Source of the DNA: Sphaerisporangium siamense
Lineage (GTDB): Bacteria; Actinomycetota; Actinomycetes; Streptosporangiales; Streptosporangiaceae
Reading direction: 5' to 3'
NCBI RefSeq assembly: GCF_014205275.1
Contig: NZ_JACHND010000001.1
Span: 1,674,001 to 1,738,000, forward strand
DNA length: 64,000 nucleotides
A model generated the notes under the pieces. The model did not search any database, was not told where the DNA came from, and was given only the letters and a program-made list of their open reading frames with translations. Position numbers and translations under genes: made by a program. Positions 10,007-19,100 of this stretch are shown piece by piece. Position 1 is the stretch's first letter. Each line of letters begins with the position of its first letter.

Positions 10007-10481
10007 CCTCTCCCGGCACCTCCGCGCCCGCCGTGGCGCAGGGCCGTACGACGTCGCGGATGATCCGCAGGGTGTCCAGCAGCGTTTCGAGCTGCGCGGG
10101 GCTCAGGAGCCCGGTGAACCACGTCTCGATGTCCTCCAGGTGCCGGGGCACGACGACCTCCAGCCGTGCCAGGCCGGCGTCGGTGAGCGTCGCGTAGGAG
10201 GCCCTGCGGTCGCTCGCGCAGGCCACGCGGCGTACCAGGCCCTCGCGTTCGAGCCGGTCCACGACGCGCGTCACCCCGCTGGTCGACAGCGACGTCTGCG
10301 CGGCCAGGTCGCTCATGCGGAGCTGGCGCTCGGGGGACCGGGCGAGACGGATCAAGGTCTCGAAGTCGACCCCGGACAGCCCGGCGGCGGTGAAGGCGGG
10401 GGTCATCTTGCCCACGAGGCCGGCGTGGACCTCCATGAGGAGACCGACCGCGGTGAGTTTGGCGTCGTCTGGTGGGATCAC
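9987..10481 (-). CDS. MarR-family regulator
   Basis: The product starts at GTG 10481 and has 164 residues with the winged helix-turn-helix core: MSDLAAQTSLSTSGVTRVVDRLEREGLVRR, and the wing ACASDRRASYATLTDAG. It is divergent from the YceI gene with about 100 bp between, an arrangement often seen for MarR/YceI pairs, so it probably represses itself and yceI. An AT-rich stretch with a TCTAGA palindrome next to the start (about 10489-10494) is a candidate operator region. Confidence 0.88.
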
Positions 10482-10583
10482 GGGACCAGTCTAGACGACG
10501 ATAGTTGACGTACGGAATATTCCTCATGTAGAAATCTGTTGCCGCAGACATCCGCTCGTCAACTAACCACGGAGATGGACACC

Positions 10584-11147
10584 ATGAGCACTCGCGCCTG
10601 GGAAGGCCTCACGATCCCCGAGTCCGGCACCTTCGACCTCGACGCCGCGCACAGCATCGTCGGCTTCACCGCGAAGCACATGATGGTGACCAAGGTCCGC
10701 GGGCGCTTCCAGGACTTCACCGGCAGCGTCACGATCGCCGAGAACCCGCTCGAATCGTCGGCCGAGCTCACGATCCGCACCGCCAGTATCGAGACCGGCA
10801 GCGCCGACCGCGACAACCACCTCCGCAGCGAGGACTTCCTGGCGGTGGAGAAGTTCCCCGAGCTGACCTTCCGCAGCACCCGCGTCGTCGAGCACTCCGG
10901 CGACGACTTCACCGTCGTGGGCGACCTCACCATCCGTGACGTCACCAGGCCGGTCACGCTCAAGGTCGAGTACGGCGGCGCCGGCACCAACCCGTGGGGC
11001 GCCGAGGTCTTCGGCTTCTCCATCGAGACCGAGCTCGACCGCGAGGACTTCGGCCTGACCTGGAACGTCGCCCTGGAGACCGGCGGCGTCCTCGTCAGCA
11101 AGAAGATCAAGATCGAGGTAGAAGGCCAGGCCACCCGCCGCGCCTGA
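10584..11147 (+). CDS. YceI-family polyisoprenoid-binding protein
   Basis: I chose ATG 10584, nine bases after GGAG (10571); ATG 10575 and 10539 are in frame but less well placed. The product (187 residues) is a typical YceI lipocalin-like barrel: GTFDLDAAHSIVGFTAKHMMVTKVRGRF at the N-terminus, the DNHLRSEDFLAVEKFPELTFRS strand pair, and VVGDLTIRDVTRPVTL. No signal peptide is seen, so it acts in the cytoplasm. Family members bind isoprenoid or amphiphilic molecules; the physiological role is open. It is divergent from a MarR regulator. Confidence 0.9.
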   Translation: MSTRAWEGLTIPESGTFDLDAAHSIVGFTAKHMMVTKVRGRFQDFTGSVTIAENPLESSAELTIRTASIETGSADRDNHLRSEDFLAVEKFPELTFRSTRVVEHSGDDFTVVGDLTIRDVTRPVTLKVEYGGAGTNPWGAEVFGFSIETELDREDFGLTWNVALETGGVLVSKKIKIEVEGQATRRA

Positions 11148-11449
11148 CCCGCCGACGCGCGCCGCCGGCCGCCAGGCGCCCCGCCCCTGGCGGCCCGCCG
11201 CCGTCCACAACGCTCCCCGGCTCAGCCGGATCACCCCCCCGATCTCCACTCGTTCCCGGACGTACACAGCGTGTCCACAGCCTGTGGACACAGGGTGTGG
11301 AAACCCGGACGACCCCGTCCCACGGCACGCACACGCGCCCGCTGACGGACATGATTGACGACAACGGCGAATCCACTTTGCCGCCCGGCATCAAGGCCGG
11401 TACTCTGTGCTGAGCCAGTCGGCGGCACTGACGCCCGCCCGACTGACCA
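11148..11449. other. Intergenic region with DnaA-box-like words
   Basis: About 300 bp between yceI and tRNA-Ser. It contains GTCCACA-type words at about 11205, a near-perfect opposed pair at 11271-11291 (arms GTGTCCACAG and CTGTGGACAC around one base) and a further TGTGGAAA at about 11296. No convincing gene. Confidence 0.5.
11271..11291. repeat. Palindromic pair of DnaA-box-like 9-mers
   Basis: The ten-base arms GTGTCCACAG and CTGTGGACAC are perfect inverted repeats around one C. Each arm holds GTGTCCACA, one base from the actinobacterial DnaA box TTGTCCACA. Confidence 0.55.
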
Positions 11450-11539
11450 GGAGGCTTCGCCTAGTCAGGTCTATGGCGCCGCACTGCTAATGCGGTTTGG
11501 GTCTACAGCCCATCCGGGGTTCAAATCCCCGAGCCTCCG
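11450..11539 (+). tRNA. tRNA-Ser(GCT)
   Basis: The acceptor stem GGAGGCT pairs with AGCCTCC. The D-arm, an anticodon stem CCGCA/TGCGG with loop CTGCTAA (anticodon GCT at 11486-11488), a long class-II variable arm (GGGTCTACAGCCC region) and the T-arm CGGGGTTCAAATCCCCG are all intact. The discriminator is G and CCA is not encoded. It reads AGC/AGT codons. Its 3' half is the site of the duplicated att-like repeat. Confidence 0.95.
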
Positions 11540-11547
11540 CACCTCAG

Positions 11548-11582
11548 AGGCCCTTTCGCCGAAATCGCGAAGGGGCCTTTCT
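11548..11582 (+). terminator. tRNA-Ser terminator
   Basis: The 12-bp stem AGGCCCTTTCGC/GCGAAGGGGCCT (one G-U pair) is followed by TTTCT, just after the tRNA. A related hairpin follows the duplicated tRNA fragment at 13666. Confidence 0.8.
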
Positions 11583-11647
11583 GCTGCGCTGAAAGATCCA
11601 AGACGCGAATGCCGGACCATTGCCGGACTCCACCCAGGTGCGGTTCC

Positions 11648-12853
11648 TCAGCGTGCGAGTGCGTGCTCGTAGTCGGGCAGGGTCAGGGCGGTGTTGGCGG
11701 CGCGGCCCTCGGTGCCGGAGGGGAGCGTCGTCTGGGTGCGCAGCATCGCGTTGCGTGCGTCGAGGTGTTGCCGGGTGCGTGGGGCGACCACGCCACCGCC
11801 TGCGGTGGCGAGGGCCTGGTTCTGCTCCGCGAAGTTCCGGACGGTGTTCTCATAGGCTGCGAGGGCGGGGACGTGGTCGTCGTGGGTGGCCAGTTCGCCG
11901 GCCAGGACGTAGGCGGCCGCCAGCGACACGCTTGACCCCTGGCCGGACAGGAACGACGTGGCGTGGGCGGCGTCGCCGACGAGCGCGACACGGCCGGTGG
12001 ACCAGACGGGCATGTGGATCTGGCTGACGACGTCGAAGAACAGGTCGTCGGCCGCGCGCATCGCGTCGACCATCCGGGGGATCTCCCACAGCGTGTCGGG
12101 GAACGTCGCGGCCACCAGGTCGCGCTGCGCCTGCGGGGTGCGGAAGGCCGTATAGGGCGGCTCGTCCCGCGCGAAGATCAGGAAGCCGTGCATCGGCTCG
12201 CCGGGGTCGTACGCGTAGAGGGTGGCGGCCCTGCCGGGAGCGTTCCACAGCAGTCCCTCGTGCTGGAGCCCGAGGTCGTTGGCCAAGGTGAAGCCGGCGA
12301 AGCAGAAGCCGAGATAGCGGTGGTAGCGCTCTTCGGGGCCGAAGGCCAGGCCGCGGGTGTTGGAGTGCAGTCCGTCGGCGCCGATCACCAGGTCGAATGT
12401 TCGCCTGGTGCCGCTGTCGAAGGTGACTTCCACCTGATCGCCGCGGTCGTCGAGGGTCGCGATGGAGTCGTCGAACAGGAACTCGACCTTGTTCTCGACC
12501 AGGCCGTAGAGGCAGTTGGCCAGGTCGCCCCGGCGTACTTCGAGGTCCAGGCCCTCGGCGCCGCCGGTGATGGCCTCCGGGCGCAGGCTGGTCAAAATGG
12601 TGCCGTCGGGGTTGAGGAAGGTGATCTGGCGGGCGTCCACGTGGAGTTGCCGGAGCCGCGGCAGTAGGCCCATGCGTTCGACGACGTCGCGGGCGGTGCC
12701 GCGGATGTCGATGGCGTACCCTCCCCCGCGCAGGTGGGCGGCCTGCTCCACGATGGTGACCTCGAAGCCGTACCGGTCCAGCCAGTAGGCGAGGGACGGG
12801 CCGGCGATGCTGGCGCCGGAGATGAGGATCTTGCGGTGGGCGGGTCGGTTCAT
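11648..12853 (-). CDS. FAD-dependent aromatic-ring-type monooxygenase
   Basis: The ATG at 12853 gives 401 residues. The Rossmann start is KILISGASIAGPSLAYWLDRYGFEV (GxSxxG, residues about 8-32), with a DLVIGADGLHS motif mid-protein and the flavin motif VALVGDAAHATSFLSGQG near 290. This is the layout of class A flavoprotein monooxygenases (PHBH/TetX-like). It would hydroxylate a small organic compound or antibiotic with NAD(P)H and O2; the substrate is not predictable. It is divergent from a MarR gene within the tRNA-flanked insert, so it is likely de-repressed by a ligand of that regulator. Confidence 0.88.
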   Translation of the reverse strand: MNRPAHRKILISGASIAGPSLAYWLDRYGFEVTIVEQAAHLRGGGYAIDIRGTARDVVERMGLLPRLRQLHVDARQITFLNPDGTILTSLRPEAITGGAEGLDLEVRRGDLANCLYGLVENKVEFLFDDSIATLDDRGDQVEVTFDSGTRRTFDLVIGADGLHSNTRGLAFGPEERYHRYLGFCFAGFTLANDLGLQHEGLLWNAPGRAATLYAYDPGEPMHGFLIFARDEPPYTAFRTPQAQRDLVAATFPDTLWEIPRMVDAMRAADDLFFDVVSQIHMPVWSTGRVALVGDAAHATSFLSGQGSSVSLAAAYVLAGELATHDDHVPALAAYENTVRNFAEQNQALATAGGGVVAPRTRQHLDARNAMLRTQTTLPSGTEGRAANTALTLPDYEHALAR

Positions 12854-12890
12854 CAGGAGTCCTTCCTGGTCAACGCGCAGCAGCAAATAG

Positions 12891-12907
12891 ATGCATGCTT
12901 TAGGTAT
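12891..12907. promoter_or_regulatory. Candidate MarR operator 1
   Basis: ATGCATgctttAGGTAT, an imperfect dyad 38 bp before the monooxygenase start, resembles operator 2 at 12960. Confidence 0.5.
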
Positions 12908-12959
12908 CCTTATGGAGGGTGCAATGCGGCGCCGAGTGCCCGCATGGACCACCATATAG

Positions 12960-12976
12960 ATACATGTTTTATGTAT
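12960..12976. promoter_or_regulatory. Candidate MarR operator 2
   Basis: ATACATgttttATGTAT is a perfect 6-bp-arm dyad 15 bp before the MarR start codon. With the copy at 12891 it suggests one binding site at each promoter of the divergent pair. Confidence 0.6.
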
Positions 12977-12991
12977 GCAAGTGGAGATTCG

Positions 12992-13489
12992 ATGAACACC
13001 GGACCCCAGGATCCCGCTGGCGGAACCGACGATCAGGTGCTGACCGTCATGCCCCGCCTCGCACAGCTGAGCAACGCCATCAGCCGCGGCCGCCTGATCG
13101 AGCACGCCATGAAAACCGCCCGGGTCGAGGTGGATCGGCCGGCGTTCTCCGTCCTGGTCTCCGTACACATGGCCGGCAAGCCGCTGAGGATCAGCGAGAT
13201 CGCCGAGCAGACGCAGCTCGTGCAACCGCACGTCACGCGACAGGTCCAGCAACTGGAGCGCCACGGCCTGGTACGCCGCATCGGCGATCCGAACGACCGC
13301 CGGGTCAGCTTCATCGAGCCGACCGATGAAGGCAAGGCGGCCGCCGACCGCTACGCGCGCACGCTCATCAACTGGTTCACCGGCGCCATCGCCCACTGGT
13401 CCGACCCAGACCGCGCAGACCTCGGCCGCCTGCTGGCCCGCTTCGCCGAGGACATCACGGCCCACCTGGCCACCCTTGAGGAAAGGTGA
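12992..13489 (+). CDS. MarR-family regulator of the adjacent monooxygenase
   Basis: The ATG 12992 follows GGAG by five bases; the product has 165 residues. The central winged helix is LRISEIAEQTQLVQPHVTRQVQQLERHGLVRR with wing DPNDRRVSFIEPTDEG. The dimerisation helices at both ends are those of MarR proteins. It is transcribed away from the FAD monooxygenase gene, with two like-shaped palindromes in the 138-bp gap. The effector is unknown. Confidence 0.9.
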   Translation: MNTGPQDPAGGTDDQVLTVMPRLAQLSNAISRGRLIEHAMKTARVEVDRPAFSVLVSVHMAGKPLRISEIAEQTQLVQPHVTRQVQQLERHGLVRRIGDPNDRRVSFIEPTDEGKAAADRYARTLINWFTGAIAHWSDPDRADLGRLLARFAEDITAHLATLEER

Positions 13490-13598
13490 GCCGACCCACA
13501 CCGCTTAGGCGAGTTGTCGATCTATTGCGAAACGCCGTTGCGGGTCATCCTGGCCGTCGGCGAACCGACTTTATGCCTGGCCGATCGCCGATCTTGAG

Positions 13599-13698
13599 GC
13601 ACTGCTGACGCGGTTAGGGTCTACAGCCCATCCGGGGTTCAAATCCCCGAGCCTCCGCACCTCAGAGGCCCTCTCCGAGAATTCGGGCGAGGGCCTTT
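13599..13698 (+). pseudogene. tRNA-Ser 3' fragment plus terminator (att-like copy)
   Basis: The segment starts with the anticodon-loop sequence GCACTGCT, carries three changes up to 13616, then matches the intact tRNA-Ser exactly for 56 bases. It lacks the acceptor 5' strand and D-arm, so it cannot make a tRNA. A terminator-like hairpin (AGGCCCTC...GAGGGCCT then TTTCT) follows. Confidence 0.8.
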
Positions 13699-13854
13699 CT
13701 GCTGTCCGGGCACCGCCGGGGTTGCGGTTCCCAGCCATCGCCCCAGAGAGCGGCCCCGATGCGCTGACTCGCGTCCTGCGGTGGCCGGCATCGTGGAGCC
13801 GGCGTGTCTACCTGTACTGGGGCGGTTCGGGAACATGTCCTATACGCTCTTCCG

Positions 13855-14382
13855 GTGCTCACGTGGAGAAACGTGCCGACCGGCCGGCGTGCATGGGCGT
13901 GGTTCGGGGTGGCGGTGGGTGCTTCGCTGGTGCCGTGGGGGTTGCTCGCTACGACGACAGAGAGCGGATGGTCTTCCCCTCCCTTGCCTTTGGCGATGAT
14001 CGTCAGCGAGATCGCCGGGGCTTCGAAGCGAGATCTTTTGGTCCTCGACCTCTTCGGCATCGGCGTCCTGCCATTTCTCGTGGGCGTTGTCGTCATGGCG
14101 AGGAATCGCACGCTGGTCGGCGTCATCAGCGGAATCTGCGGTGCCCTGGCCTTGCTCCATCTCCTGCTCGTGCTGAGAGAGCTCCCGATCACCCTCCCGC
14201 CGGAGGGCGTTCCCGAGGACGGGCTCGCGGACATGTTCGCCGGTAGTCAGCCGGACTTCCACTTCGGTACGCGCCCCGAGGGCGGATACTGGGCGCTGGC
14301 GCCCGTCGCCTACACGATCAGCGCCATCGCGCTCCTCGTCGCCACCCGGCGGGGACGTCGCGGTGCGACGCACGACGACTGA
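13855..14382 (+). CDS. Integral membrane protein, function unknown
   Basis: Four hydrophobic segments are visible (AWAWFGVAVGASLVPWGLL; LFGIGVLPFLVGVVVMA; VGVISGICGALALLHLLLVL; ALAPVAYTISAIALLVA), with a loop between helices three and four (LPITLPPEGVPEDG...). From GTG 13855 it is 175 residues; GTG 13804 is also in frame. I recognise no family. The gene lies just outside the right repeat of the tRNA-Ser insert. Confidence 0.6.
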   Translation: MLTWRNVPTGRRAWAWFGVAVGASLVPWGLLATTTESGWSSPPLPLAMIVSEIAGASKRDLLVLDLFGIGVLPFLVGVVVMARNRTLVGVISGICGALALLHLLLVLRELPITLPPEGVPEDGLADMFAGSQPDFHFGTRPEGGYWALAPVAYTISAIALLVATRRGRRGATHDD

Positions 14383-14497
14383 CGCCGCGCCTGTCGTACT
14401 TCTTACTCCGGTTACTCCGGGTCGAAGGTCATGACCCTCTCCAGCCAGATGGGTGCAGGCCCGTGCGACTGCTCCCCCTGAACAGCTCGTAGTACGG

Positions 14498-14965
14498 TCA
14501 GATCTCGTCACTTCCCTTGCGCAGGCGGTCGGCATGACGGGCCTGATTGTGCAGCGCGCGGCGTAGGAACGTCTCGATGAGTTCGAGCTCGGCGACGCTG
14601 AACCGTAGGAGCTCGGTCTGAGCCTCGGCGGCGATCGGCCCCCAGATCTCCTCGACAGCGGTTCGGCCCTGTTCGGTCAAGTGCACCAGGACCCGGCGCC
14701 GGTCCGCTGTGTCGCGGACCCGCACGGCCAGGCCCGCTCGCTCCAGCCGGTCGATGGCGGTGGTGGTGGCGCCTCCGGTCAGACCCGCGGCGGCCGCCAG
14801 TTCGCTCGCCGTGAGCGGACCACGGGCGGTCAGGCGGCTCAGGCACCTCAGGTCGGTGCGGTTGACGCCGAGGCGCCGGGCCGCCAGCTCGTCGATGAGA
14901 TCGGTGGCGTCCTGCAGCTCCTGAACCGCGCTGGTCACGGCCTCGATCCTGAGATGCTTTGACAA
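14498..14965 (-). CDS. MarR-family regulator
   Basis: A TTG start at 14965 follows AAGGA well. The 155-residue product carries the winged helix LTASELAAAAGLTGGATTTAIDRLERAGLAVR with wing DTADRRRVLVHLTEQG. The divergent neighbour is a GNAT acetyltransferase. A short dyad TCTAAtccTTAGA (14966-14978) overlaps the ribosome site and could be its own operator. Confidence 0.85.
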   Translation of the reverse strand: MSKHLRIEAVTSAVQELQDATDLIDELAARRLGVNRTDLRCLSRLTARGPLTASELAAAAGLTGGATTTAIDRLERAGLAVRVRDTADRRRVLVHLTEQGRTAVEEIWGPIAAEAQTELLRFSVAELELIETFLRRALHNQARHADRLRKGSDEI

Positions 14966-14978
14966 TCTAATCCTTAGA
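14966..14978. promoter_or_regulatory. Dyad next to the MarR start
   Basis: TCTAAtccTTAGA has 5-bp arms, is directly upstream of the TTG start and is AT-rich in a GC-rich region. It is a candidate autoregulatory operator for the divergent MarR/GNAT pair. Confidence 0.4.
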
Positions 14979-15027
14979 AAGTTGAATTAATCGGGTTGTG
15001 CGAAGTCTAGCCCTCCCGGAGGCCGCG

Positions 15028-15585
15028 ATGCCGACCCCATCCATTCAACTGCGACCGGCGACACCCGACGACGTTCCGGCCCTGCTGTCCTTGATGGACT
15101 CCGTCCACGCGTGGCTCATCACCCAAGGCCGCTCAGAGCAGTGGGGAACGGTGCCGTTCTCCCGCATTCCCGGCTTCCCCGGCCGAGTCACCGACTGGAC
15201 ACGCCAAGGCGTCATCACCCTGGCCGAACGCGCCGATCGATGCGTCGGGATGCTGGCGGCGGCACCGGGGACTCCACCGCGGATCCCCGCCGGCGCCGTG
15301 CCCGGCGGATCGCTGTTCATCCACACCGTGATGGCCGACCGCGGCCCCGGCGGCCACGGTGTCGGCTCGGCCCTGCTGGAAGAAGCCGAGAGGCTCGCCA
15401 GAGCACATGATGCTCCCGCACTGGCGCTGGACCACTGGGCGGACAGCCCCGAATTAGGGCGTATATATGAGAAGTACGGCTACGGTAAGACCGTCGAATA
15501 CACCGACGAACACGACGGCAAGCCCGTCCGCAACACCGTACGCGTCCGCTACCTGAACACCAATGGTGCCCGCAGGCTGGATTGA
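15028..15585 (+). CDS. GNAT-family N-acetyltransferase
   Basis: The ATG 15028 follows GGAGG by five bases; the product has 185 residues. The acetyl-CoA site is GPGGHGVGSALLEEAERLA (motif A, R/Q-x-x-G-x-G/A type with G-x-G-V-G-S), preceded by the LFIHTVMADR strand. The C-terminal ALALDHWADSPELGRIYEKYGY is the usual motif B. The acceptor substrate is unknown. Divergent from MarR. Confidence 0.85.
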   Translation: MPTPSIQLRPATPDDVPALLSLMDSVHAWLITQGRSEQWGTVPFSRIPGFPGRVTDWTRQGVITLAERADRCVGMLAAAPGTPPRIPAGAVPGGSLFIHTVMADRGPGGHGVGSALLEEAERLARAHDAPALALDHWADSPELGRIYEKYGYGKTVEYTDEHDGKPVRNTVRVRYLNTNGARRLD

Positions 15586-15756
15586 GAGGAAGGGTGCTGG
15601 GGCGGCTTGGCGAAACGCTTCTCATCCGCAAGCCGGCGACCGTGCATATCTCTATGCCGTCGACGGGTTCCGCGATCGGCTCGCGCTTTCCGGTCCGGCC
15701 TTTAGAAGGCCTGATTCGCCGTTATCCATCCGGCCACGTGACATCGGGAGGACGTT

Positions 15757-16116
15757 GTGAGTGATCGTCTTGTGCGCACGGTGGAGGTGCCGGTAGGCGA
15801 TGGCAGGGACGAGATCGTCCGTGTGCAGATCCGCGAAGTGGACGAAACGCTCGTTCGGGTGGGCAGAGGCGCGCGCTCCATAGTGCGAGCCGAACGATCG
15901 CTCGGGCAGATGCTGGACACCGTTCGCCCTGTGGCCGAGAGCTTCGTCACCCGGTTTCAGGACCTCGCCAACGCGCCGGACGAGATCGTGCTGGAGTTCG
16001 GGGTCTCGCTGTCGGCCGAAGCGGACATCGTCATCGCGAGCACGGCGACCGCGGCCAACTTCTCGGTGAGCCTGACGTGGAAACGCGGCGAGAAGCCGGA
16101 CGGGACCGGGGACTGA
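15757..16116 (+). CDS. Trypsin-co-occurring domain 1 (Trypco1, CU044_2847-like) protein
   Basis: The GTG 15757 lies five bases after GGGAGG. The 119-residue product reads VRTVEVPVGDGRDEIVRVQIREVDE, then a helix (IVRAERSLGQMLDTVRPVAESFVTRFQDL) and DEIVLEFGVSLSAEADIVIASTATAANFSVSLTWKR. The ending ...FGVSLSAEA...ANF.V.LTW is the hallmark of the CU044_2847/Trypco1 family. These small proteins are encoded beside trypsin-like proteases in predicted NTP-dependent conflict systems. Here the trypsin-nSTAND gene begins 46 bp downstream. It probably modulates or presents the trigger for the protease; this is inference from gene context. Confidence 0.85.
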   Translation: MSDRLVRTVEVPVGDGRDEIVRVQIREVDETLVRVGRGARSIVRAERSLGQMLDTVRPVAESFVTRFQDLANAPDEIVLEFGVSLSAEADIVIASTATAANFSVSLTWKRGEKPDGTGD

Positions 16117-16162
16117 TCGGCAAGGGGGGATTCGGTCCGGCCTGAGGTGCGGAGGAGACCTG

Positions 16163-19100
16163 ATGGCGGAGACGGCACGGACATGGTCGGGCAGTCCGGA
16201 CGAGGCCATCGCCGCAGCGGTCGTCCAGGTCAAGGGACAGCACGGTGCGCTGGGGGGCGCGGGCTTCCTCATCGCCCCGGATCTGGTGCTGACCTGCGCC
16301 CACGTGGTGTCGGACGCGCTGGAGAAGTCCCACTGGGAGCCGGTGGCCACAGGGACGCCGGTCATGGTGGAGTTCCCGCTGCGGGAGTCGCCGACCGGCG
16401 GTGAGGGACGGCGGATGTGGCCGGCCATGGTCCAGGACTGGGTGCCGATCAGGGCCGAGCGGACCGGCGACATCGCCGTCCTCCGGCTCCCTGAGCCCGT
16501 CCCTGGTACCCGCCCGCTCCCCATGGCCGACCCCGACAGGGTGCAGGGCGGTGAGGTGCGCGCGGTGGGATTCCCCCATGACGCGCCGGGCGGGACCTGG
16601 TTCGACGGCAGGATCAGCGGCGCGACGGGCGAGGGCTGGATGGAGCTGTCGCGGGCCAACGGGCAGACCGTCCACGTCAAGCCCGGTTTCAGCGGCAGCC
16701 CCGTCTGGCACAACACGCTGGGCGCGGTGGTCGGCCTCTTGGTGGCCGCGCAGTCGGCGGGCGACGCCCAGCAGGCTTACGCGCTGCGCACGAGGACCCT
16801 CGTGCGGGAGATTCCCGGACTCGGCCCCGTCATCCGCCCGCCCTCTCCTTTCCGCGGCCTGAAGCCCTACGAGGAAGGCGACGCCGACCTCTTCTTCGGG
16901 CGGGAGGAGGACATCGCCAACGTCGTCACGGCCCTGCGCGGGGCGCGCACCGTGACGGTGTACGGGCCCTCGGGCTGCGGCAAGTCCTCCCTGGCTCTGG
17001 CCGGTGTGGTGCCCCGGATGCGGGCGGACGGATACGAGGTGCTGGCGTTCAACGCCGGGTTGATCTCCTCCATGCGGGCCGCGCTGGCCACCGAGCTGTA
17101 TGAGGCCGTCCGGTCCGGGCGGTACGGGCCCGCGCGTGCCGACAGCGCCGACCAGGTCGAGGCCTGGCTCGCGGGTAAGGGGTTCGCCGACACGCTCCAC
17201 CGCGTCCGGGGCACGGTGTCCGGCGATCTCCTCGTCGTCCTCGACCAGGCGGAAGGGCTCCTGAACCGCACCGAATCCGAGATCGACGAACTCACCGACC
17301 TGCTGTTCCCGCAGCACCACCCGATCGGCGCGGTACGGATCCTCGTCACGTTGCGCTCCGACCTGATGGACCCGGTTCTGAGACATCCACGCCTGGGGCC
17401 CGCGTTGCTCGGCGGAACGACGTTGCCGCTCGCGCCCATGTCCTCCGAGCAGTTGAAGGAGGTGATCATCGAACCCGTCGAGCGGCTCGCGGCCGTGGCC
17501 TACGAACCGGGGCTGGCCCGGCGCATCCTGGACGACGCGGGCGGCGAGCCGGGCATCCTCCCCCTGCTGGGGTTCGTCCTGCAGCAGTTATGGGAACAGC
17601 AGGACGGCGGCTACCTGCGGAACGCGGCCTACGAAGCGATGCGGGGCGTGTCCGGCGCGCTGAGACACCACGCCGAGCGGGCATGGAACGACCGGGTCGA
17701 CGGCGAGCCGGACAAGGAGGAGGCGGCGCGGCGGCTGCTCACCAAACTGGTGCGGATGCTGCCCGGCAGCCAGATCGTGCTGCGCCGCAGGCTCACCCGG
17801 GACGAGGTGGACGAGACCCAGTGGGATCTCGCGAAGGCGTTCGCCGAGCGGCGGCTGCTGGTGCTGCACGGAGGGGAGGGCGAACCGGAGAGCGCGGAAC
17901 TGGCCCACGAGGCGCTGATCACGGCATGGCCCGCACTGCGGGACCAGGTGGAGGCGGACAGGAAGTTCCTGGCCGGGCGGGCGGAGCTGGCACATGACCT
18001 GCAGCGCTGGCAGCACGGCGCACAGTCGGCGGGCCTGCTGCCGAACAGAGGAGAACTACAGGCGATCGACCAGTGGCTGGGCGGGCGTGCGGGCGAACTG
18101 GCCGAAGAGGAACGCGAGTTCCTGACCGCGGCCCGCCGGCGGAGCCGGAAGCTACGACGGCGCACCCGGGCTACGCAGACCGCGGTGGCCATGGTGCTCG
18201 CGCTGATCGTGGCCCTGGTCGGCTTTCTCGTCAACCAGATGCGGGTCAGCGCGGAGCGGGCGGACGAGAGCAGGTCACGTGCGCTGGCGAGTTCCACAGG
18301 GGAGATGGCCGAGGAAGACCCGGGGCTCGCGGCCCTGGCGGCCATCGCCGCGTACGACGTCGCGCCGACGCAGGAGGCCCGTAACGCGCTGCTGCAGCGA
18401 TACGACCAGCTCAAGGACGCCGCCTGGATGCTGACGGGCTCCGAGGGGTCGATCCTGGACACCGCGATGAGCGCCGACGGCACGGTGACGCTGGCCTCCT
18501 CCGCGCACGGCCGCGCGACACTGTTCGTCCGCCAAGCCGGCGGCAGGGTCCTGCGCGAGCGTCTCGGCCTCGCGGGCAGAACACAGTTCCCGCTGGTCAG
18601 CAGGGACGGCCGCCGCATCGCCTACATGATGCAGGAGGACGACTCCATAACCTGGCACGACGTGCGCTACACGGCGGCCGACATCGTCGTAGGACCAGCA
18701 CATCGGCTGCGCGGCGCCGCGCTCCAGGAGCCCGACCCGAGAGGACGGTACGGCGACCTCGACATCGCCGCCTTCTCACCGAGTGCCGATCGGATCGCCA
18801 CGGTGGCGTTCGACGGACGGTTGCGGGTGTGGGACCTGACGACACAGCGGCTCCAAGAGCTGCCGGGGCATCTCCCTGACCTGCAACAGGTGTGGTTCGG
18901 CTCGGATGAGAACACGCTCGTGGCCGCGCGGCGGCAAAGCGGACACTCCATGGTGTCCCTCGACCTCCGCACCGGCGCCGTACGGGAACTGGAAGATCAT
19001 CGCAGCGCGCCGGCGCCGGGTTCGATGATGGAAGTCGAGGTAGCGGCTGACGGAAGCGTCCTGGCCGTCTGCCGCGACGCGCTCGGTCGCGGAGAAAAGG

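Larger units (their letters stand above)
11499..13672. mobile_element. Small tRNA-Ser-flanked insert (putative island remnant)
   Basis: The 3' part of tRNA-Ser and the start of its terminator (11499-11554) recur exactly, 56 of 56 bases, at 13617-13672. The match extends upstream with three mismatches to the anticodon loop (11481 against 13599). Between the copies lie a FAD monooxygenase and a divergent MarR gene. This is the geometry of attL (complete tRNA) and attR (3' fragment) of a tRNA-integrating element, but no integrase remains. A simple tandem tRNA duplication followed by decay is an alternative. Confidence 0.6.
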
